NCBI RefSeq assembly: GCF_021869765.1
Contig: NZ_CP084580.1
Span: 1,240,001 to 1,304,000, forward strand
Source of the DNA: Chryseobacterium sp. MEBOG06
GTDB taxonomy: Bacteria; Bacteroidota; Bacteroidia; Flavobacteriales; Weeksellaceae
DNA length: 64,000 nt
Direction of reading: 5' to 3'
Positions 49,771-60,000 of this stretch are shown here, piece after piece. Under the pieces are notes generated by a model, which was not told the DNA's origin, ran no database searches, and saw nothing but the letters and a program-made list of their open reading frames with translations. Position 1 is the first letter of the stretch. Every line of letters begins with the position of its first letter. The translations under genes and the position numbers were made by a program.

Positions 49771-50760
49771 ATGAGTAATTTTATAGATTTCAATTCGGCA
49801 AAAAAACTTCATGATATGCAGGCCAGCCAAAATAGAGTTTCACACCTTTTTAACATCAAATATCCAATTATTCAGGCAGGAATGATCTGGCATTCCGGCT
49901 GGAGACTAGCTTCCGCTGTATCCAATTGTGGAGGATTAGGCTTAATAGGTGCAGGAAGTATGTATCCTGATATTCTAAGAGAAAATATCCAAAAATGTAA
50001 GCAGGCAACAGATAAACCTTTCGGAGTAAATGTTCCCATGCTGTACCCGAATATTGAAGAAATAATTCAGATTATTCTGGAAGAAGGGGTGAAAATTGTA
50101 TTTACGTCAGCCGGTAATCCAAAAACATATACAGAAACTCTTCAGAAAGAAGGAATCAAAGTTGCCCACGTAGTTTCCTCTACCAAATTTGCTGTAAAAT
50201 GTGAAGATGCCGGAGTAGATGCTATTGTTGCCGAAGGTTTTGAGGCTGGGGGCCACAATGGAAGAGATGAAACGACAACATTCTGTCTTATTCCCAATGT
50301 CAAAAAACATATTTCCAGGCCGCTGATTGCTGCAGGAGGAATTGCGTTGGGATCACAGATGAAAGCTGCTATGATCCTGGGAGCAGACGGTGTACAGATT
50401 GGTTCCCGCTTTGCAGCTACTACCGAAGCCAGCGCTCACGAAAACTGGAAAAAGAAAATTACAGAACTTCAGGAAGGAGACACTCATCTTACCCTAAAAG
50501 AACTAGCTCCTGTAAGAATGGTTAAAAATAAATTCTTTGACGAGCTTGAAAATATCTATCAGACAGGAAGAGATAAAGAAGCTTTGATTACCTCCCTGGG
50601 AAGAGCCAGAGCTAAGAAAGGAATGTTTGAAGGAGATATGGAAGATGGCGAACTGGAAATAGGACAGGTTTCGGCTCTGATAGACGATATTCTTTCGGTA
50701 GAAACCGTTTTTAAACAACTGTTAAAAGAATTTGAAGAAATAAAAATGCCTGTTTTTTAA
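49771..50760 (+). CDS. Nitronate monooxygenase / 2-nitropropane dioxygenase-like FMN enzyme
   Basis: A 329-residue TIM-barrel flavoprotein of the NPD family. YPIIQAGMIWHSGWRLASAVSNCGGLGLIG at the N-terminus and EGFEAGGHNG with ADGVQIGSRF are the FMN-binding motifs. Members oxidise alkyl nitronates or act as FabK enoyl reductases; the AEGFEAGGH motif is shared by both, so the exact role is open. The start is ATG 49771; the open frame continues 7 codons upstream to a TTG, but the ATG is 3 nt behind a TATTTTTA box (a TAnnTTTG variant). It precedes an alpha/beta hydrolase gene by 14 nt. Confidence 0.85.
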   Translation: MSNFIDFNSAKKLHDMQASQNRVSHLFNIKYPIIQAGMIWHSGWRLASAVSNCGGLGLIGAGSMYPDILRENIQKCKQATDKPFGVNVPMLYPNIEEIIQIILEEGVKIVFTSAGNPKTYTETLQKEGIKVAHVVSSTKFAVKCEDAGVDAIVAEGFEAGGHNGRDETTTFCLIPNVKKHISRPLIAAGGIALGSQMKAAMILGADGVQIGSRFAATTEASAHENWKKKITELQEGDTHLTLKELAPVRMVKNKFFDELENIYQTGRDKEALITSLGRARAKKGMFEGDMEDGELEIGQVSALIDDILSVETVFKQLLKEFEEIKMPVF

Positions 50761-50774
50761 TATAATTTTACCCG

Positions 50775-51545
50775 ATGGAAGGAAGAATAATTGATATAAA
50801 AGGTAAAAAATTATATGTTGAATACAGCAGTTCATTAGAAAACAGACCTACTCTTGTTTTTCTGCATGATTCGCTTGGGTCGGTACAGCTTTGGAGGGAT
50901 TTGCCTGTTAAGCTATCTGAAACCACACAATGCAATGTTCTTTCTTATGACCGCCTGGGATACGGAAAATCATATCCTATGCCTATTCATGAAAGACCGG
51001 TTAACTATATGGAGATGGAGGCTGATGTACTGAATGATCTGTTGGCGGAACTTAATATTAACAATGCTATTCTTTTTGGGCACAGCGACGGAGGAACAAT
51101 TGCGCTTATTACTGCTGCTAAATATCCGGAAAGAATAGCTGCTGTAATTTGTGAAGCAGGACATATTTTCGTGGAAGAAGTAACATTAAAGGGGGTATAT
51201 GATGCCTGGGAAGCTTATAAAACAACTAATCTTCCAGAACGTTTACAGAAATATCATGGCGATAAGGTAGAAATGCTTTTTAAAGCCTGGACGGAAACCT
51301 GGACCCGTGATGATTACAGAAGCTGGAATATAGAATATCTTCTGAAAGATATTACCTGTCCGTTGTTATTTATTCAGGGAGATGCAGATGAGTACGGTAC
51401 ATTGGATCAGGTTGAAAAAACCATTACGCAGGTAAGCGGAAGTGCTGAAAAATATATCATTCCTAATATTGGGCATACTCCACACAAAGAGGCTTCTGAG
51501 CTGGTACTTGAGAAATCTGCAGAGTTTATCAGGAAAAATTCATAG
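50775..51545 (+). CDS. Alpha/beta hydrolase
   Basis: A 256-residue soluble hydrolase. LVFLHDSLGSVQLWRDLP gives the oxyanion region, GHSDGGTIALITA the nucleophile serine (about residue 104), FIQGDADEYG the acid and NIGHTPHKE the histidine. The catalytic triad is complete. Substrate is unknown. It lies 14 nt after the nitronate monooxygenase-like gene and is probably co-transcribed, ending at a strong terminator. Confidence 0.9.
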   Translation: MEGRIIDIKGKKLYVEYSSSLENRPTLVFLHDSLGSVQLWRDLPVKLSETTQCNVLSYDRLGYGKSYPMPIHERPVNYMEMEADVLNDLLAELNINNAILFGHSDGGTIALITAAKYPERIAAVICEAGHIFVEEVTLKGVYDAWEAYKTTNLPERLQKYHGDKVEMLFKAWTETWTRDDYRSWNIEYLLKDITCPLLFIQGDADEYGTLDQVEKTITQVSGSAEKYIIPNIGHTPHKEASELVLEKSAEFIRKNS

Positions 51546-51572
51546 TACAAAAATTATATTTTAAAATAAAGC

Positions 51573-51612
51573 AAAGAGCGATCTCACGTCAGATCGCTCT
51601 TTTATTTTTCGG
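51573..51612 (+). terminator. Intrinsic terminator
   Basis: Stem AGAGCGATCT/AGATCGCTCT (51575-51584, 51591-51600) with a 6-nt loop and T-rich tail. It ends the hydrolase gene. Confidence 0.88.
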
Positions 51613-51665
51613 ATAATATTATGAGAATTAATATCATAATACAATACCGGCAGTTTCGCATTCAG

Positions 51666-52289
51666 TTACAGCAAACGAAGTTCAGCCGTTATATTTTCCT
51701 TTGCCTGAAGCTCGTACCTTTCCTTAAAATAGTCTGTTTTAAAAATGCTTTCAAGTTCAAGGAAGTAGTTAAGTACTTTTTTTCGTCCCGGTTTATAAAG
51801 AAAATCGGGGTAAACAGAATATTCTTTTCGGATATTTTGAGTGTAATTGTGATAAATTTCCCAATCTTTTCCCAGGACAGAGAGATCAGCATCCAGAAGG
51901 TAATTGATATCCATACTTTCGGATTTCTGGTGGGATTTTGTAGCGAGAATTTCAGTTGAAACCAATGCGGTTTCATTTTGATGTAACCCCAATTCTGTAA
52001 GCCTTTTCTCTGCTCTTACCGCACTTTTCTCCTCATTGGATTTAGAAGAAGTGTCATAAACAATGTCATGATAAAATACAGCGAAGGAAAGTGCTGTAAA
52101 ATCTGAAATATTGTCTTTCACTTTTTCCAGTTCCCGAAACATATTTTCAAGATGGAGAAGATTATGATAATGCCTGCCTTTTTCGGTATATTTTTTCTCA
52201 ATCTCTTTCCATAAACGGCTTATGAACTCCTGATTTTTTGTCAATGGAAAACAAAGCTCCTCAAATCGATTACTCAGATTCATCATCAA
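51666..52289 (-). CDS. HD-superfamily metal-dependent phosphohydrolase-like protein
   Basis: A 207-residue HD-domain protein. The predicted metal site is spread over HYHNLLHLENM, AVFYHDIVYDTSSKSNEE (the HD pair) and a later Asp in LLDADLSVLG, an arrangement seen in small HD phosphohydrolases of unknown substrate. Three consecutive ATG codons (52289, 52286, 52283) make the exact start uncertain. It is transcribed downstream of the rhodanese gene, separated by a terminator. Confidence 0.82.
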   Translation of the reverse strand: MMMNLSNRFEELCFPLTKNQEFISRLWKEIEKKYTEKGRHYHNLLHLENMFRELEKVKDNISDFTALSFAVFYHDIVYDTSSKSNEEKSAVRAEKRLTELGLHQNETALVSTEILATKSHQKSESMDINYLLDADLSVLGKDWEIYHNYTQNIRKEYSVYPDFLYKPGRKKVLNYFLELESIFKTDYFKERYELQAKENITAELRLL

Positions 52290-52295
52290 AAGATA

Positions 52296-52323
52296 TAAAA
52301 AAAGGAACTTTTAAAAAGTTCCT
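52296..52323 (-). terminator. Intrinsic terminator overlapping the rhodanese stop
   Basis: Stem GGAACTTTT/AAAAGTTCC. On the minus strand it runs into a T tract, and the rhodanese stop codon lies within it. Confidence 0.8.
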
Positions 52324-52610
52324 CTGTTTGCTTCTAGAGTAGCCTTCAGCTCAGCCCATCCGCCGCCGTTATAGCCATCTTTTAATCCTTGAGAAGTAAG
52401 GTATTCTAAAGCTTTGCCACTCCTGTTTCCACTTCTGCAGAATAAGATTACCGGTTTTTTGATAGAGAGAATTTCATCCTGTCTGTCTTCTACTTCACCA
52501 AGTGGAATATTCTTAGCACCTTCTATATTTCCGTCCATTTCAAGCTCCATTGGCTCACGAACGTCGATCAATTCATAGTTTCCAGATTGTATTACTTCTA
52601 TTAAAGACAT
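52311..52610 (-). CDS. Single-domain rhodanese-like sulfurtransferase
   Basis: A 99-residue single rhodanese domain without a signal peptide. IDVREPMELEMDGNIEGAKNIPLGE is the conserved N-terminal half and CRSGNRS the active-site loop with the catalytic Cys (about residue 72). Such domains carry persulfide sulfur for tRNA thiolation or cyanide detoxification. A cysteine desulfurase that could supply sulfur is 46 kb away in this window. It is monocistronic, with its stop inside a terminator. Confidence 0.9.
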   Translation of the reverse strand: MSLIEVIQSGNYELIDVREPMELEMDGNIEGAKNIPLGEVEDRQDEILSIKKPVILFCRSGNRSGKALEYLTSQGLKDGYNGGGWAELKATLEANRGTF

Positions 52611-52749
52611 AGTGGTTTATTTTGAAATTTAAATTATGAACGAAATTACGCAATTTTTTTTTGAAAAAAATCTTAATTAAAACATAATTTTTAAGAAAAG
52701 AAGAAGCATAGAACACCTGCTGAAAATCGGAAGATTGATAAAATAATCT

Positions 52750-52757
52750 TAATTTTG
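52750..52757 (+). promoter_or_regulatory. -7 box of queG
   Basis: TAATTTTG, 12 nt before the ATG at 52770. An in-frame TTG at 52755 lies inside the box and is therefore not the start. Confidence 0.55.
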
Positions 52758-52769
52758 CAATCTGAAATT

Positions 52770-53708
52770 ATGAATACAAATGCCGAAAAATATTCTCAAC
52801 TCATAAAATCCAAAGCAAAAAGTTTTGGCTTTCAAAGTTGTGGTATTTCCAAGGCTGATTTTTTGGAAGAAGAGGCGCCCCGTCTTGAAAAATGGCTTAA
52901 AAATAACTTCAATGGTGAAATGAAGTATATGGAGAATCATTTTGATAAAAGACTTGATCCGAGGCTTTTGGTAGAAGGGGCCAGGTCTGTTATTTCATTG
53001 TCGTACAACTATTTCCCTGAAGAAAAAATATCAATACTGGAGAATTTTAAAATCTCAAAATATGCTTACGCAGAGGATTATCACGAAGTGATTAAAGAAA
53101 TTCTCCGTGAGATGGTAGCTGAGCTGCAGGAGGAAATAGGGGAGTTTGGTTTCAGGGTTTTTGTAGACTCTGCTCCGGTTCTGGAACGCGCATGGGCAAA
53201 AAAATCAGGAATAGGATGGGTAGGAAAAAATGCCAACCTTATTACAAAACAGAATGGATCATTTTATTTTCTGGCTGAAATTATCTGTGAGCTACAACTG
53301 ATTCCTGATCATGAAACAACTGACCATTGCGGAACGTGCAGAAAATGCATTGATGCGTGCCCTACAGATGCTATCGTTTCTGAAAAAATAATTGATGGAA
53401 GCCGCTGCATTTCATATGCTACGATAGAATTGAAGAACGAAATTCCGGATCATTTTAAAGATAAAATGGAAGACTGGATGTTCGGTTGTGATATTTGCCA
53501 GGATGTATGCCCTTGGAACCGCTTTTCTTCACCTAACAAAGAAAGCCGTTTTACCCCGAATGAAGCGCTCAAAAACTTCAAAAAAGGAGAATGGAAAGAA
53601 CTGACTCAGGAAATTTTCTCTGAAATCTTTAGAAAATCCCCCGTGAAAAGAACAAAATTTGCAGGCTTAAAAAGGAATATTGAGTTTTTGGAGAAGTCTT
53701 TAGAATGA
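52770..53708 (+). CDS. queG: Epoxyqueuosine reductase QueG
   Basis: A 312-residue cobalamin- and Fe-S-dependent enzyme that converts epoxyqueuosine to queuosine in tRNA. The N-terminal [20 protein letters not shown] and [23 protein letters not shown] are family motifs. Two [4Fe-4S] clusters are bound by [12 protein letters not shown] and [11 protein letters not shown]. The C-terminal [23 protein letters not shown] is also conserved. Other queuosine genes are not in the window. The gap 53709-54067 holds no gene; a weak CCTTAA/TTAAGG hairpin (53787-53808) is the only structure seen. Confidence 0.94.
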   Translation: MNTNAEKYSQLIKSKAKSFGFQSCGISKADFLEEEAPRLEKWLKNNFNGEMKYMENHFDKRLDPRLLVEGARSVISLSYNYFPEEKISILENFKISKYAYAEDYHEVIKEILREMVAELQEEIGEFGFRVFVDSAPVLERAWAKKSGIGWVGKNANLITKQNGSFYFLAEIICELQLIPDHETTDHCGTCRKCIDACPTDAIVSEKIIDGSRCISYATIELKNEIPDHFKDKMEDWMFGCDICQDVCPWNRFSSPNKESRFTPNEALKNFKKGEWKELTQEIFSEIFRKSPVKRTKFAGLKRNIEFLEKSLE

Positions 53709-54067
53709 TTTTAGCTTACAATTTTGGTGACGATTCCCTTTTTGGAATTTCTATGACTTCCAAACTAAAGCTGACAATCGACCATTCCTTAAGTTTTTTG
53801 TTTTAAGGAGGTAAAGATTTTTTCCTGATAAGTTTCTTAAAAGCCTTTCCTAAAAAGAAAAATTGACCTTCAGGAGATCAGATCTCACCGAAAATCAACG
53901 TTTTTTTTGTATTCTTTTTGGAGCAGTTTTTACTCTTACTTTAAATCTTTTTTGGGATTTGATGTTTTTACGCATATTTGTGAATATTTCGTAAATAAAT
54001 TTAGCCATTTTTTCGATTAAAACAAATACTTTTACAAAAAAATGAAGATTAAATTTTATTAAAAAAC

Positions 54068-54757
54068 ATGACTGTGAAAATAATACTGATATATATACTG
54101 AAAGGCTTGGGAATTATCCTGGGAATAGTGCTTATTTATGTTTTGCTCGGGCTCGGGCTTCCTTTCATCACGGTCTCTGCCAAAGATGACGGACAGAAGA
54201 AAGAAATTCCAATCTATATTTATACCAACGGGGTGCATACGGATATTGTAATGCCCGTGAAAAATGACCTTCACGACTGGAGTCTGAAGATACCTTTTGG
54301 CAATACAGCATCTAAAAAAACAGACTATAATTACATAGGAATCGGATGGGGTGATAAAGGATTTTATCTGGATACCCCAACGTGGGCTGACCTGAAATTC
54401 TCTACCGCTGTAAAAGCAGCGTTCTGGATGAGTGATTCGGCTATGCACTGTACTTATTATAAAACGATGAAAGAAGGAGAAGACTGTAAGATGATCATGA
54501 TCAGCAGAGGACAATATGAGAGTCTTGTAAAGTATGTAGAAGATAAATTTGACAGAGATCAGAACGGAAATTTTATACTTATTCCCACCAATGCTGTTTA
54601 TAGTGATAATGATGCCTTTTACGATGCTAAGGGAACCTATAGTTTTCTTTACACCTGTAATACCTGGTCCAATAACGCTTTAAAAGCAGCAGGGCAGAAA
54701 GCAGCACTCTGGACCCCTTCAGATTTTGGAATTTTCCAGCATTATAAATCACAGTGA
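54068..54757 (+). CDS. DUF2459 / TIGR02117 family protein
   Basis: A 229-residue protein anchored by one N-terminal helix (about 10-33), with a mostly periplasmic domain. IYTNGVHTDIVMPVKNDLHDW and the later CNTWSNNALKAAG followed by ALWTPSDFGIF are the signature of the family, whose conserved histidine and cysteine suggest a papain-like fold, although the function is unknown. In some bacteria it is found near urease genes; none are here. The gap 54758-55008 shows nothing. Confidence 0.85.
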   Translation: MTVKIILIYILKGLGIILGIVLIYVLLGLGLPFITVSAKDDGQKKEIPIYIYTNGVHTDIVMPVKNDLHDWSLKIPFGNTASKKTDYNYIGIGWGDKGFYLDTPTWADLKFSTAVKAAFWMSDSAMHCTYYKTMKEGEDCKMIMISRGQYESLVKYVEDKFDRDQNGNFILIPTNAVYSDNDAFYDAKGTYSFLYTCNTWSNNALKAAGQKAALWTPSDFGIFQHYKSQ

Positions 54758-55008
54758 AAGAAGAAAAGTTTCTTTTGCTGAAATAGTTGAAAAGGAACAC
54801 GCAACTGATCTGTCCCAATTAAAAGGATGAGACTTCATTGAGGAGCCAATCATTTTTTTCCAGTACTTAAAAAAACGAAAGAATCTGTCATTTACGGTAG
54901 TGACATAATTGGGTATCTTAATATATAATCGCTATTTTGCAGTACCCTATTTTCAGAATTATTATATGAAAGATCGATACCTCTTTTTTTAATATAAAAA
55001 GCATTTTT

Positions 55009-55461
55009 ATGAAGCACCGTCTTGTAAGAGAACAGCAGCTCAACTGTGATATAGAAACTGCCTGGAAATTTTTCTCCTCAGCCAACAATCTTTCAGAGAT
55101 TACACCGAAAGATATGGGATTTATTGTTTTGACAGAAATGAAAGAAGATGAGATCTATAAAGGGATGCTTATTGATTATTACGTTTCTCCGTTATTCGGT
55201 ATTAAAATGAAGTGGCAGACAGAAATTACCCATGTAGATTTTCAGAAAAGTTTCATTGATTTCCAGAAAAAGGGCCCCTATAAACTATGGAACCACCACC
55301 ATGAATTTATTACCAATAAGGATGGAGTATTAATGAAAGATACAATTGATTATGAACTTCCTATGGGGTTTCTGGGCGAAATTGCGCATCATCTTTTTGT
55401 GAGAAAGAAATTAGAGCATATTTTTGATTATCGTTTCAAGGTGTTGAGAAAATTATTTTAA
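55009..55461 (+). CDS. SRPBCC-family protein
   Basis: A 150-residue START-like fold protein. IETAWKFFSSANNLSEITPKDMGF, LFGIKMKWQTEITHVDF and KDTIDYELPMGFLGEIAHHLFVRKKLEHIFDYR are typical of the cyclase/dehydrase-like subgroup often misnamed cell-division inhibitor. The barrel should bind a hydrophobic ligand. No neighbour indicates which one. The next gene is 111 nt away in the same direction. Confidence 0.82.
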   Translation: MKHRLVREQQLNCDIETAWKFFSSANNLSEITPKDMGFIVLTEMKEDEIYKGMLIDYYVSPLFGIKMKWQTEITHVDFQKSFIDFQKKGPYKLWNHHHEFITNKDGVLMKDTIDYELPMGFLGEIAHHLFVRKKLEHIFDYRFKVLRKLF

Positions 55462-55520
55462 GACACTTATCTTTTAAGTTTTTTTAACAATCGTGGCATA
55501 GGATCCCGGCTAAAAATCCT

Positions 55521-55528
55521 TACTTTTG
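55521..55528 (+). promoter_or_regulatory. -7 box before the RND efflux region
   Basis: TACTTTTG, 44 nt before the small gene at 55573. It is the only consensus -7 element between 55461 and the efflux genes, so it may drive 55573-61628 as one transcript. Confidence 0.45.
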
Positions 55529-55572
55529 CAGAACTATTGTTTTTACTAAAAAACTAACGCGTTCTGATTGAC

Positions 55573-55905
55573 ATGACAAGTCTGAGGTCATTTTTCTTAT
55601 TTTATATCATCCTGGTTTTTTCCCTATTCAATTCGAATTGGGCAGAAGCATCATTGCAGGATATACCTCATGTACCCCATGTCAATAATATTCATCTGCT
55701 GGATGTTTATGAGGAGGCGGATATGAATACGCATGCATTGCCTGCGGCTTCTAAAATTGTAAAACATTCATTTCGCAAAGACGATCTTGCTGCCGGGAAT
55801 TTCTCAGGAATTTTAAATCATATTCCTAAAATTAAGCTTCCTGTCATTGCCCTGTCTATTATTTGCGGGGTCAAATCTTTTCTCCATCTTCTTCAACTGT
55901 ATTAA
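55573..55905 (+). CDS. Hypothetical small exported or membrane protein
   Basis: A 110-residue protein not recognised. It begins with a hydrophobic signal-like segment (about 6-24; FFLFYIILVFSLFNSNWAEA) that may be cleaved after AEA, and ends with a second hydrophobic stretch (about 88-107; KLPVIALSIICGVKSFLHLL). The middle is His-rich (HVPHVNNIH). It lies 60 nt upstream of the efflux adaptor gene on the same strand, behind the only visible promoter, so it may be the first gene of the efflux operon. Coding status rests on length and composition. Confidence 0.5.
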   Translation: MTSLRSFFLFYIILVFSLFNSNWAEASLQDIPHVPHVNNIHLLDVYEEADMNTHALPAASKIVKHSFRKDDLAAGNFSGILNHIPKIKLPVIALSIICGVKSFLHLLQLY

Positions 55906-55965
55906 GTTTAAGTTTCTGAAAACCAAATCGCTTTAACGGAAATCTTATAACTTAAACATTTAAAA

Positions 55966-57054
55966 ATGTATTATAAAAACGTAATAATTTGCATTCTTGC
56001 AATATTATTCGCTGCGTCATGCAGTAAAGACAAGAAAGAAAACAATCAGAAAGATAAAGAAGTTCCCGTCCTTGAAATCAAAGAAAAAGATACTCTGGTG
56101 AGTAACCAGTTTGTTACTGATATTCAAGCTAAAAAGAATGTAGAAATGCGTTCCAGAATAGGAGGTATCATACACCATATTTATGTGAACGAGGGGCAGT
56201 TTGTACATCAGGGGCAAGCCTTATTTAAAATCAATGATGCCGAGCTGCAAATGGAACTTCTTAAAGCTAATGCTGCGCTGAAGCAAACACAGGCTGATGT
56301 AAGGATTGCAGAAGTAGAACTGAAACAGATCCAGAGTCTTCATGCTAAAAAATTTGTAGCCAATAATGAACTGGAACTGGTAAAAGCAAAACTTTCCTCT
56401 GCCCAGGCAAAGCACTCTTTTGCCGATGCCGAAAAAAGAACAGTCCTTCAGAAAATAAGTTTTACAAGAATTACCGCACCTTTTGATGGAGTGATTGATG
56501 TTATTCCTCATAAAGAAGGAAGTCTGGTAGAAAACGGAACATTACTGACCACATTATCCCAGCTTAATGAAGTGTATGCCTACTTCTCAATTCCTGAAAA
56601 CCTATACTTTGAGCTTTTGGCCAACGATAAGATCGGGAATCATCAAAAAATTGAACTGACGCTGCCTAACGGAGTGAATTATCAGTTTAATGGTGCATTA
56701 AAAACGGCAGAAGGTGAAATTGACAGAGCAACAGGCTCTATCCGGTATAAAGTGCTTTTTCCAAACCCTGATCATCTAATCAAGCATGGGACGTCCGGAA
56801 AACTTATTATTTCCGAACAGCAGAATAATGCAGTTCTTATCCCGCAAAAATCTACATTTTCCATTCAGGATAAAACCTATGTTTTTGTAGTTGATAAAAA
56901 GAATAAAGTAAAAATGACCAGTATTAAGATCGGAACAACCTTAAGAGATTCTTATATGGTGGAAAGCGGGCTTAAAAAAGGTGATTTAATCGTGTATGAA
57001 GGGACTCAGTCTCTGAAAGACGGAGATATGGTCAAAATCAAAAAGAAATATTAA
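55966..57054 (+). CDS. RND efflux periplasmic adaptor (membrane fusion protein), lipoprotein
   Basis: A 362-residue AcrA-like adaptor with lipobox FAASC. The biotinyl-lipoyl half-motifs are GGIIHHIYVNEGQFVHQGQALFKI and FDGVIDVIPHKEGSLVENGTLL, flanking an alpha-helical hairpin (about 95-160). A beta-barrel domain (about 195-275) and a membrane-proximal domain follow. It would bridge the inner-membrane pump at 57083 and the outer-membrane channel at 60186. The pump gene starts 28 nt later, so they form an operon. Substrate is not evident. Confidence 0.93.
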   Translation: MYYKNVIICILAILFAASCSKDKKENNQKDKEVPVLEIKEKDTLVSNQFVTDIQAKKNVEMRSRIGGIIHHIYVNEGQFVHQGQALFKINDAELQMELLKANAALKQTQADVRIAEVELKQIQSLHAKKFVANNELELVKAKLSSAQAKHSFADAEKRTVLQKISFTRITAPFDGVIDVIPHKEGSLVENGTLLTTLSQLNEVYAYFSIPENLYFELLANDKIGNHQKIELTLPNGVNYQFNGALKTAEGEIDRATGSIRYKVLFPNPDHLIKHGTSGKLIISEQQNNAVLIPQKSTFSIQDKTYVFVVDKKNKVKMTSIKIGTTLRDSYMVESGLKKGDLIVYEGTQSLKDGDMVKIKKKY

Positions 57055-57082
57055 CCTTTCATAATCTTTAAATCAATTTACA

Positions 57083-60000
57083 ATGGTAGAAATGTTTATA
57101 AGACGAAAGGTTCTTTCGTTGGTTATTTCCATAGTATTTGTACTCCTGGGAATTATGGCACTCCTGAAAATGCCTATCACACAGTTTCCGGACATCGTAC
57201 CGCCTTCTGTAACTGTTACGGCAAAATATACAGGAGCCAATGCGGAAGTGTCTGCCAATGCGGTGGCGCTTCCTCTGGAAAGGGCAATTAATGGAGTTCC
57301 CGGAATGACGTATATGTCTACAGTAACTTCTAATGACGGACTTACCCTTATTCAGGTTTTCTTTGAAGTGGGAACAGACCCGGATGTAGCAGCAGTAAAC
57401 GTTCAGAACAGAGTGACAACAATTCTTGATGAACTTCCGGAAGAGGTCATTCGTGCAGGGGTAACAACAGAAAAGGAGGTCAACAGTATGCTGATGTATC
57501 TTAACATCACCAGTACGGATCCAAGCCAGGATGAGCAGTTTATCTACAACTTTACAGATATCAATGTCCTTCAGGAGCTGAAACGTATTGATGGAGTAGG
57601 ACGTGCCGAAATCATGGGGCAGAAAGAATATTCTATGAGAGTATGGCTGGACCCGCAGAAGATGGCTGCCTACAATATTTCAGCAGATGAAGTGATTGCC
57701 TCCCTGCAAAAGCAGAATATTTCAGCAGCTCCCGGAAAAGTAGGCGAAACCTCAGGAAAAACTTCAAGCCAGCTCCAGTATGTAATCAAGTATAAAGGAA
57801 AGTTTTTTGAACCAAAGCAATACGAAGAAATTCCCATCAGGTCTGATGTAGATGGAACGATCTTAAAGCTTAAAGATATTGCTAAAGTAGAATTCGGAGC
57901 CATGAACTACGGAATGGTTTCCAAAACAGACGGAAGACCTTCTGCATCTATTATGATGAAACAGCGCCCGGGTTCCAATGCGTCCGAAGTTATCGAAAGT
58001 GTAAAAACAAAAATGGAAGAACTGAAAGGATCTTCTTTTCCTCCGGGAATGGAATATAATATGGCCTATGATGTTTCACGATTTCTGGATGCATCCATCA
58101 GTGCTGTATTGACAACCCTTATTGAAGCCTTTATTCTGGTAGGGATTGTAGTATTTCTATTCCTTCAGGACTGGCGGTCCACGTTAATTCCTGTTTTGGC
58201 AGTCCCCGTAGCACTTATAGGAACTTTCACCTTCATGAATATGCTGGACTTCTCAGTAAACCTGTTAACGCTTTTTGCTTTGGTTCTCGCCATCGGAATT
58301 GTAGTAGATAATGCCATTGTCGTCGTAGAAGCAGTTCATGTTAAAATGGAAGAAGGAATGAATGCAATGGATGCTACCATCAGTGCTACTAAAGAAATTG
58401 CAGGCGCAGTAGTGGCTATTACCATTGTTATGTCTGCCGTATTTATTCCGGTAGCCTTTCTTGATGGTCCTGTGGGGGTCTTTTACCGCCAGTTTTCATT
58501 AACACTGGCAATAAGTATTGTTATTTCAGGAGTAAATGCATTGACGCTCACTCCCGCACTTTGTGCTATTATTTTAAAACCTCATAATCATCATAAAAAG
58601 AAAACAATTGTAGACAGGTTCTTCAAAAGTTTTAATATAGGTTTTGACCGGTTAACAAATGGTTATGTTGGCATTTTATCAAAATTTGCAACCAGAACTA
58701 CCGTTACCTTTGGTCTTTTGTTTTTATTTGTTGCGTTAACGTTTCTGACCAGTAAGTTTCTTCCCACCGGATTTATCCCGATGGAAGACCAGGGGATGGT
58801 GTATGTGAGCGTTACAACTCCGCAGGGAGCTACTGTTGAAAGAACAGAAAAGGTACTGGATGAAGTTACTGTAATTGCAAATAAAATAAAAGGTGTAGAA
58901 AATGTAACCACACTTGCCGGATACAGTATTGTAACAGAAATCGCTGGATCATCTTACGGAATGGCTATGATCAACCTTAAAAACTGGAAAGAAAGAGATA
59001 TTTCAGTCAATGATCTGATTGCAGAACTTTCAGAAAAGACAAAAGGTATTTCAGATGCCCAGATTGAAATCTTTGCCCCTCCAACTGTTCCCGGATTCGG
59101 AAATACAAGTGGTTTTGAACTGCGTTTGCTGGACAGAACCGGAGGAACTATTGAGAATACAGATAAGATCACTAAGGATTTTGTGAAAAAGCTGAATGAG
59201 GCCCCTGAGTTAAAAAATAACTTTACCAGTTTTGATGCCACTTTCCCGCAATACATGATCAATGTAGATTACGATATGGCAGCGAAGAAAGGAATATCTG
59301 TAGATAATGCTATGTCTACTTTACAAACCATGCTGGGTTCTTATTACGCTACCAATTTCATCCGTTTCAGCCAGATGTATAAAGTAATGGTTCAGGCAAG
59401 TCCGGAACATAGAGATACCCCGGAAAGTATTCTTAATTTATATTTAAAAAACGATAAAGGAGAAATGGTTCCGTTCTCTACATTTATTACCATTGAAAAA
59501 GTATATGGCCCTGAAGTATTAACCAGATATAATATGTATATGTCTGCCATGATCAATGGGGAACCTGCGGACGGATACAGTTCAGGAGATGCCATTGCAG
59601 CAGTGGAGCGAGTGTCAAAGGAAGTACTTCCGCGGGGTTTTGATATTGAATGGTCGGGGATGACCAGAGAAGAAATCCTGTCAGGAAATCAGACTGTTTA
59701 CATTTTCCTGATCTGTCTGTTGTTTGTATATCTTTTACTGGCAGCTCAATATGAAAGTTTCCTTCTTCCAATGCCTGTATTACTAAGCCTTCCTACGGGA
59801 ATCTTCGGCTCTTATATCGCTTTGGTGCTCGCAGGACTTGATAATAATATTTATGCACAGGTTGCCCTGGTCATGCTGATCGGGCTATTGGCTAAAAATG
59901 CCATTCTTATCGTAGAATTTGCAGTAGCCAGAAACAAACAGGGGTTTGATATCGTTCAGGCAGCTATTGAAGGAGCAAGACAGCGTCTGAGACCTATTCT

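Noticed and set aside
52493..52505. A TTCACCAAGT word resembling the LytTR repeat on the other strand
   Set aside because: It is a single copy inside the rhodanese coding region, with no partner at 21 bp.
53787..53808. CCTTAA/TTAAGG hairpin after queG as a terminator
   Set aside because: The stem is weak, the loop is long and no T run follows on the plus strand.
55009..55461. SulA-like cell-division inhibitor
   Set aside because: The fold pattern is SRPBCC; the inhibitor name attached to some relatives has no support in this sequence.
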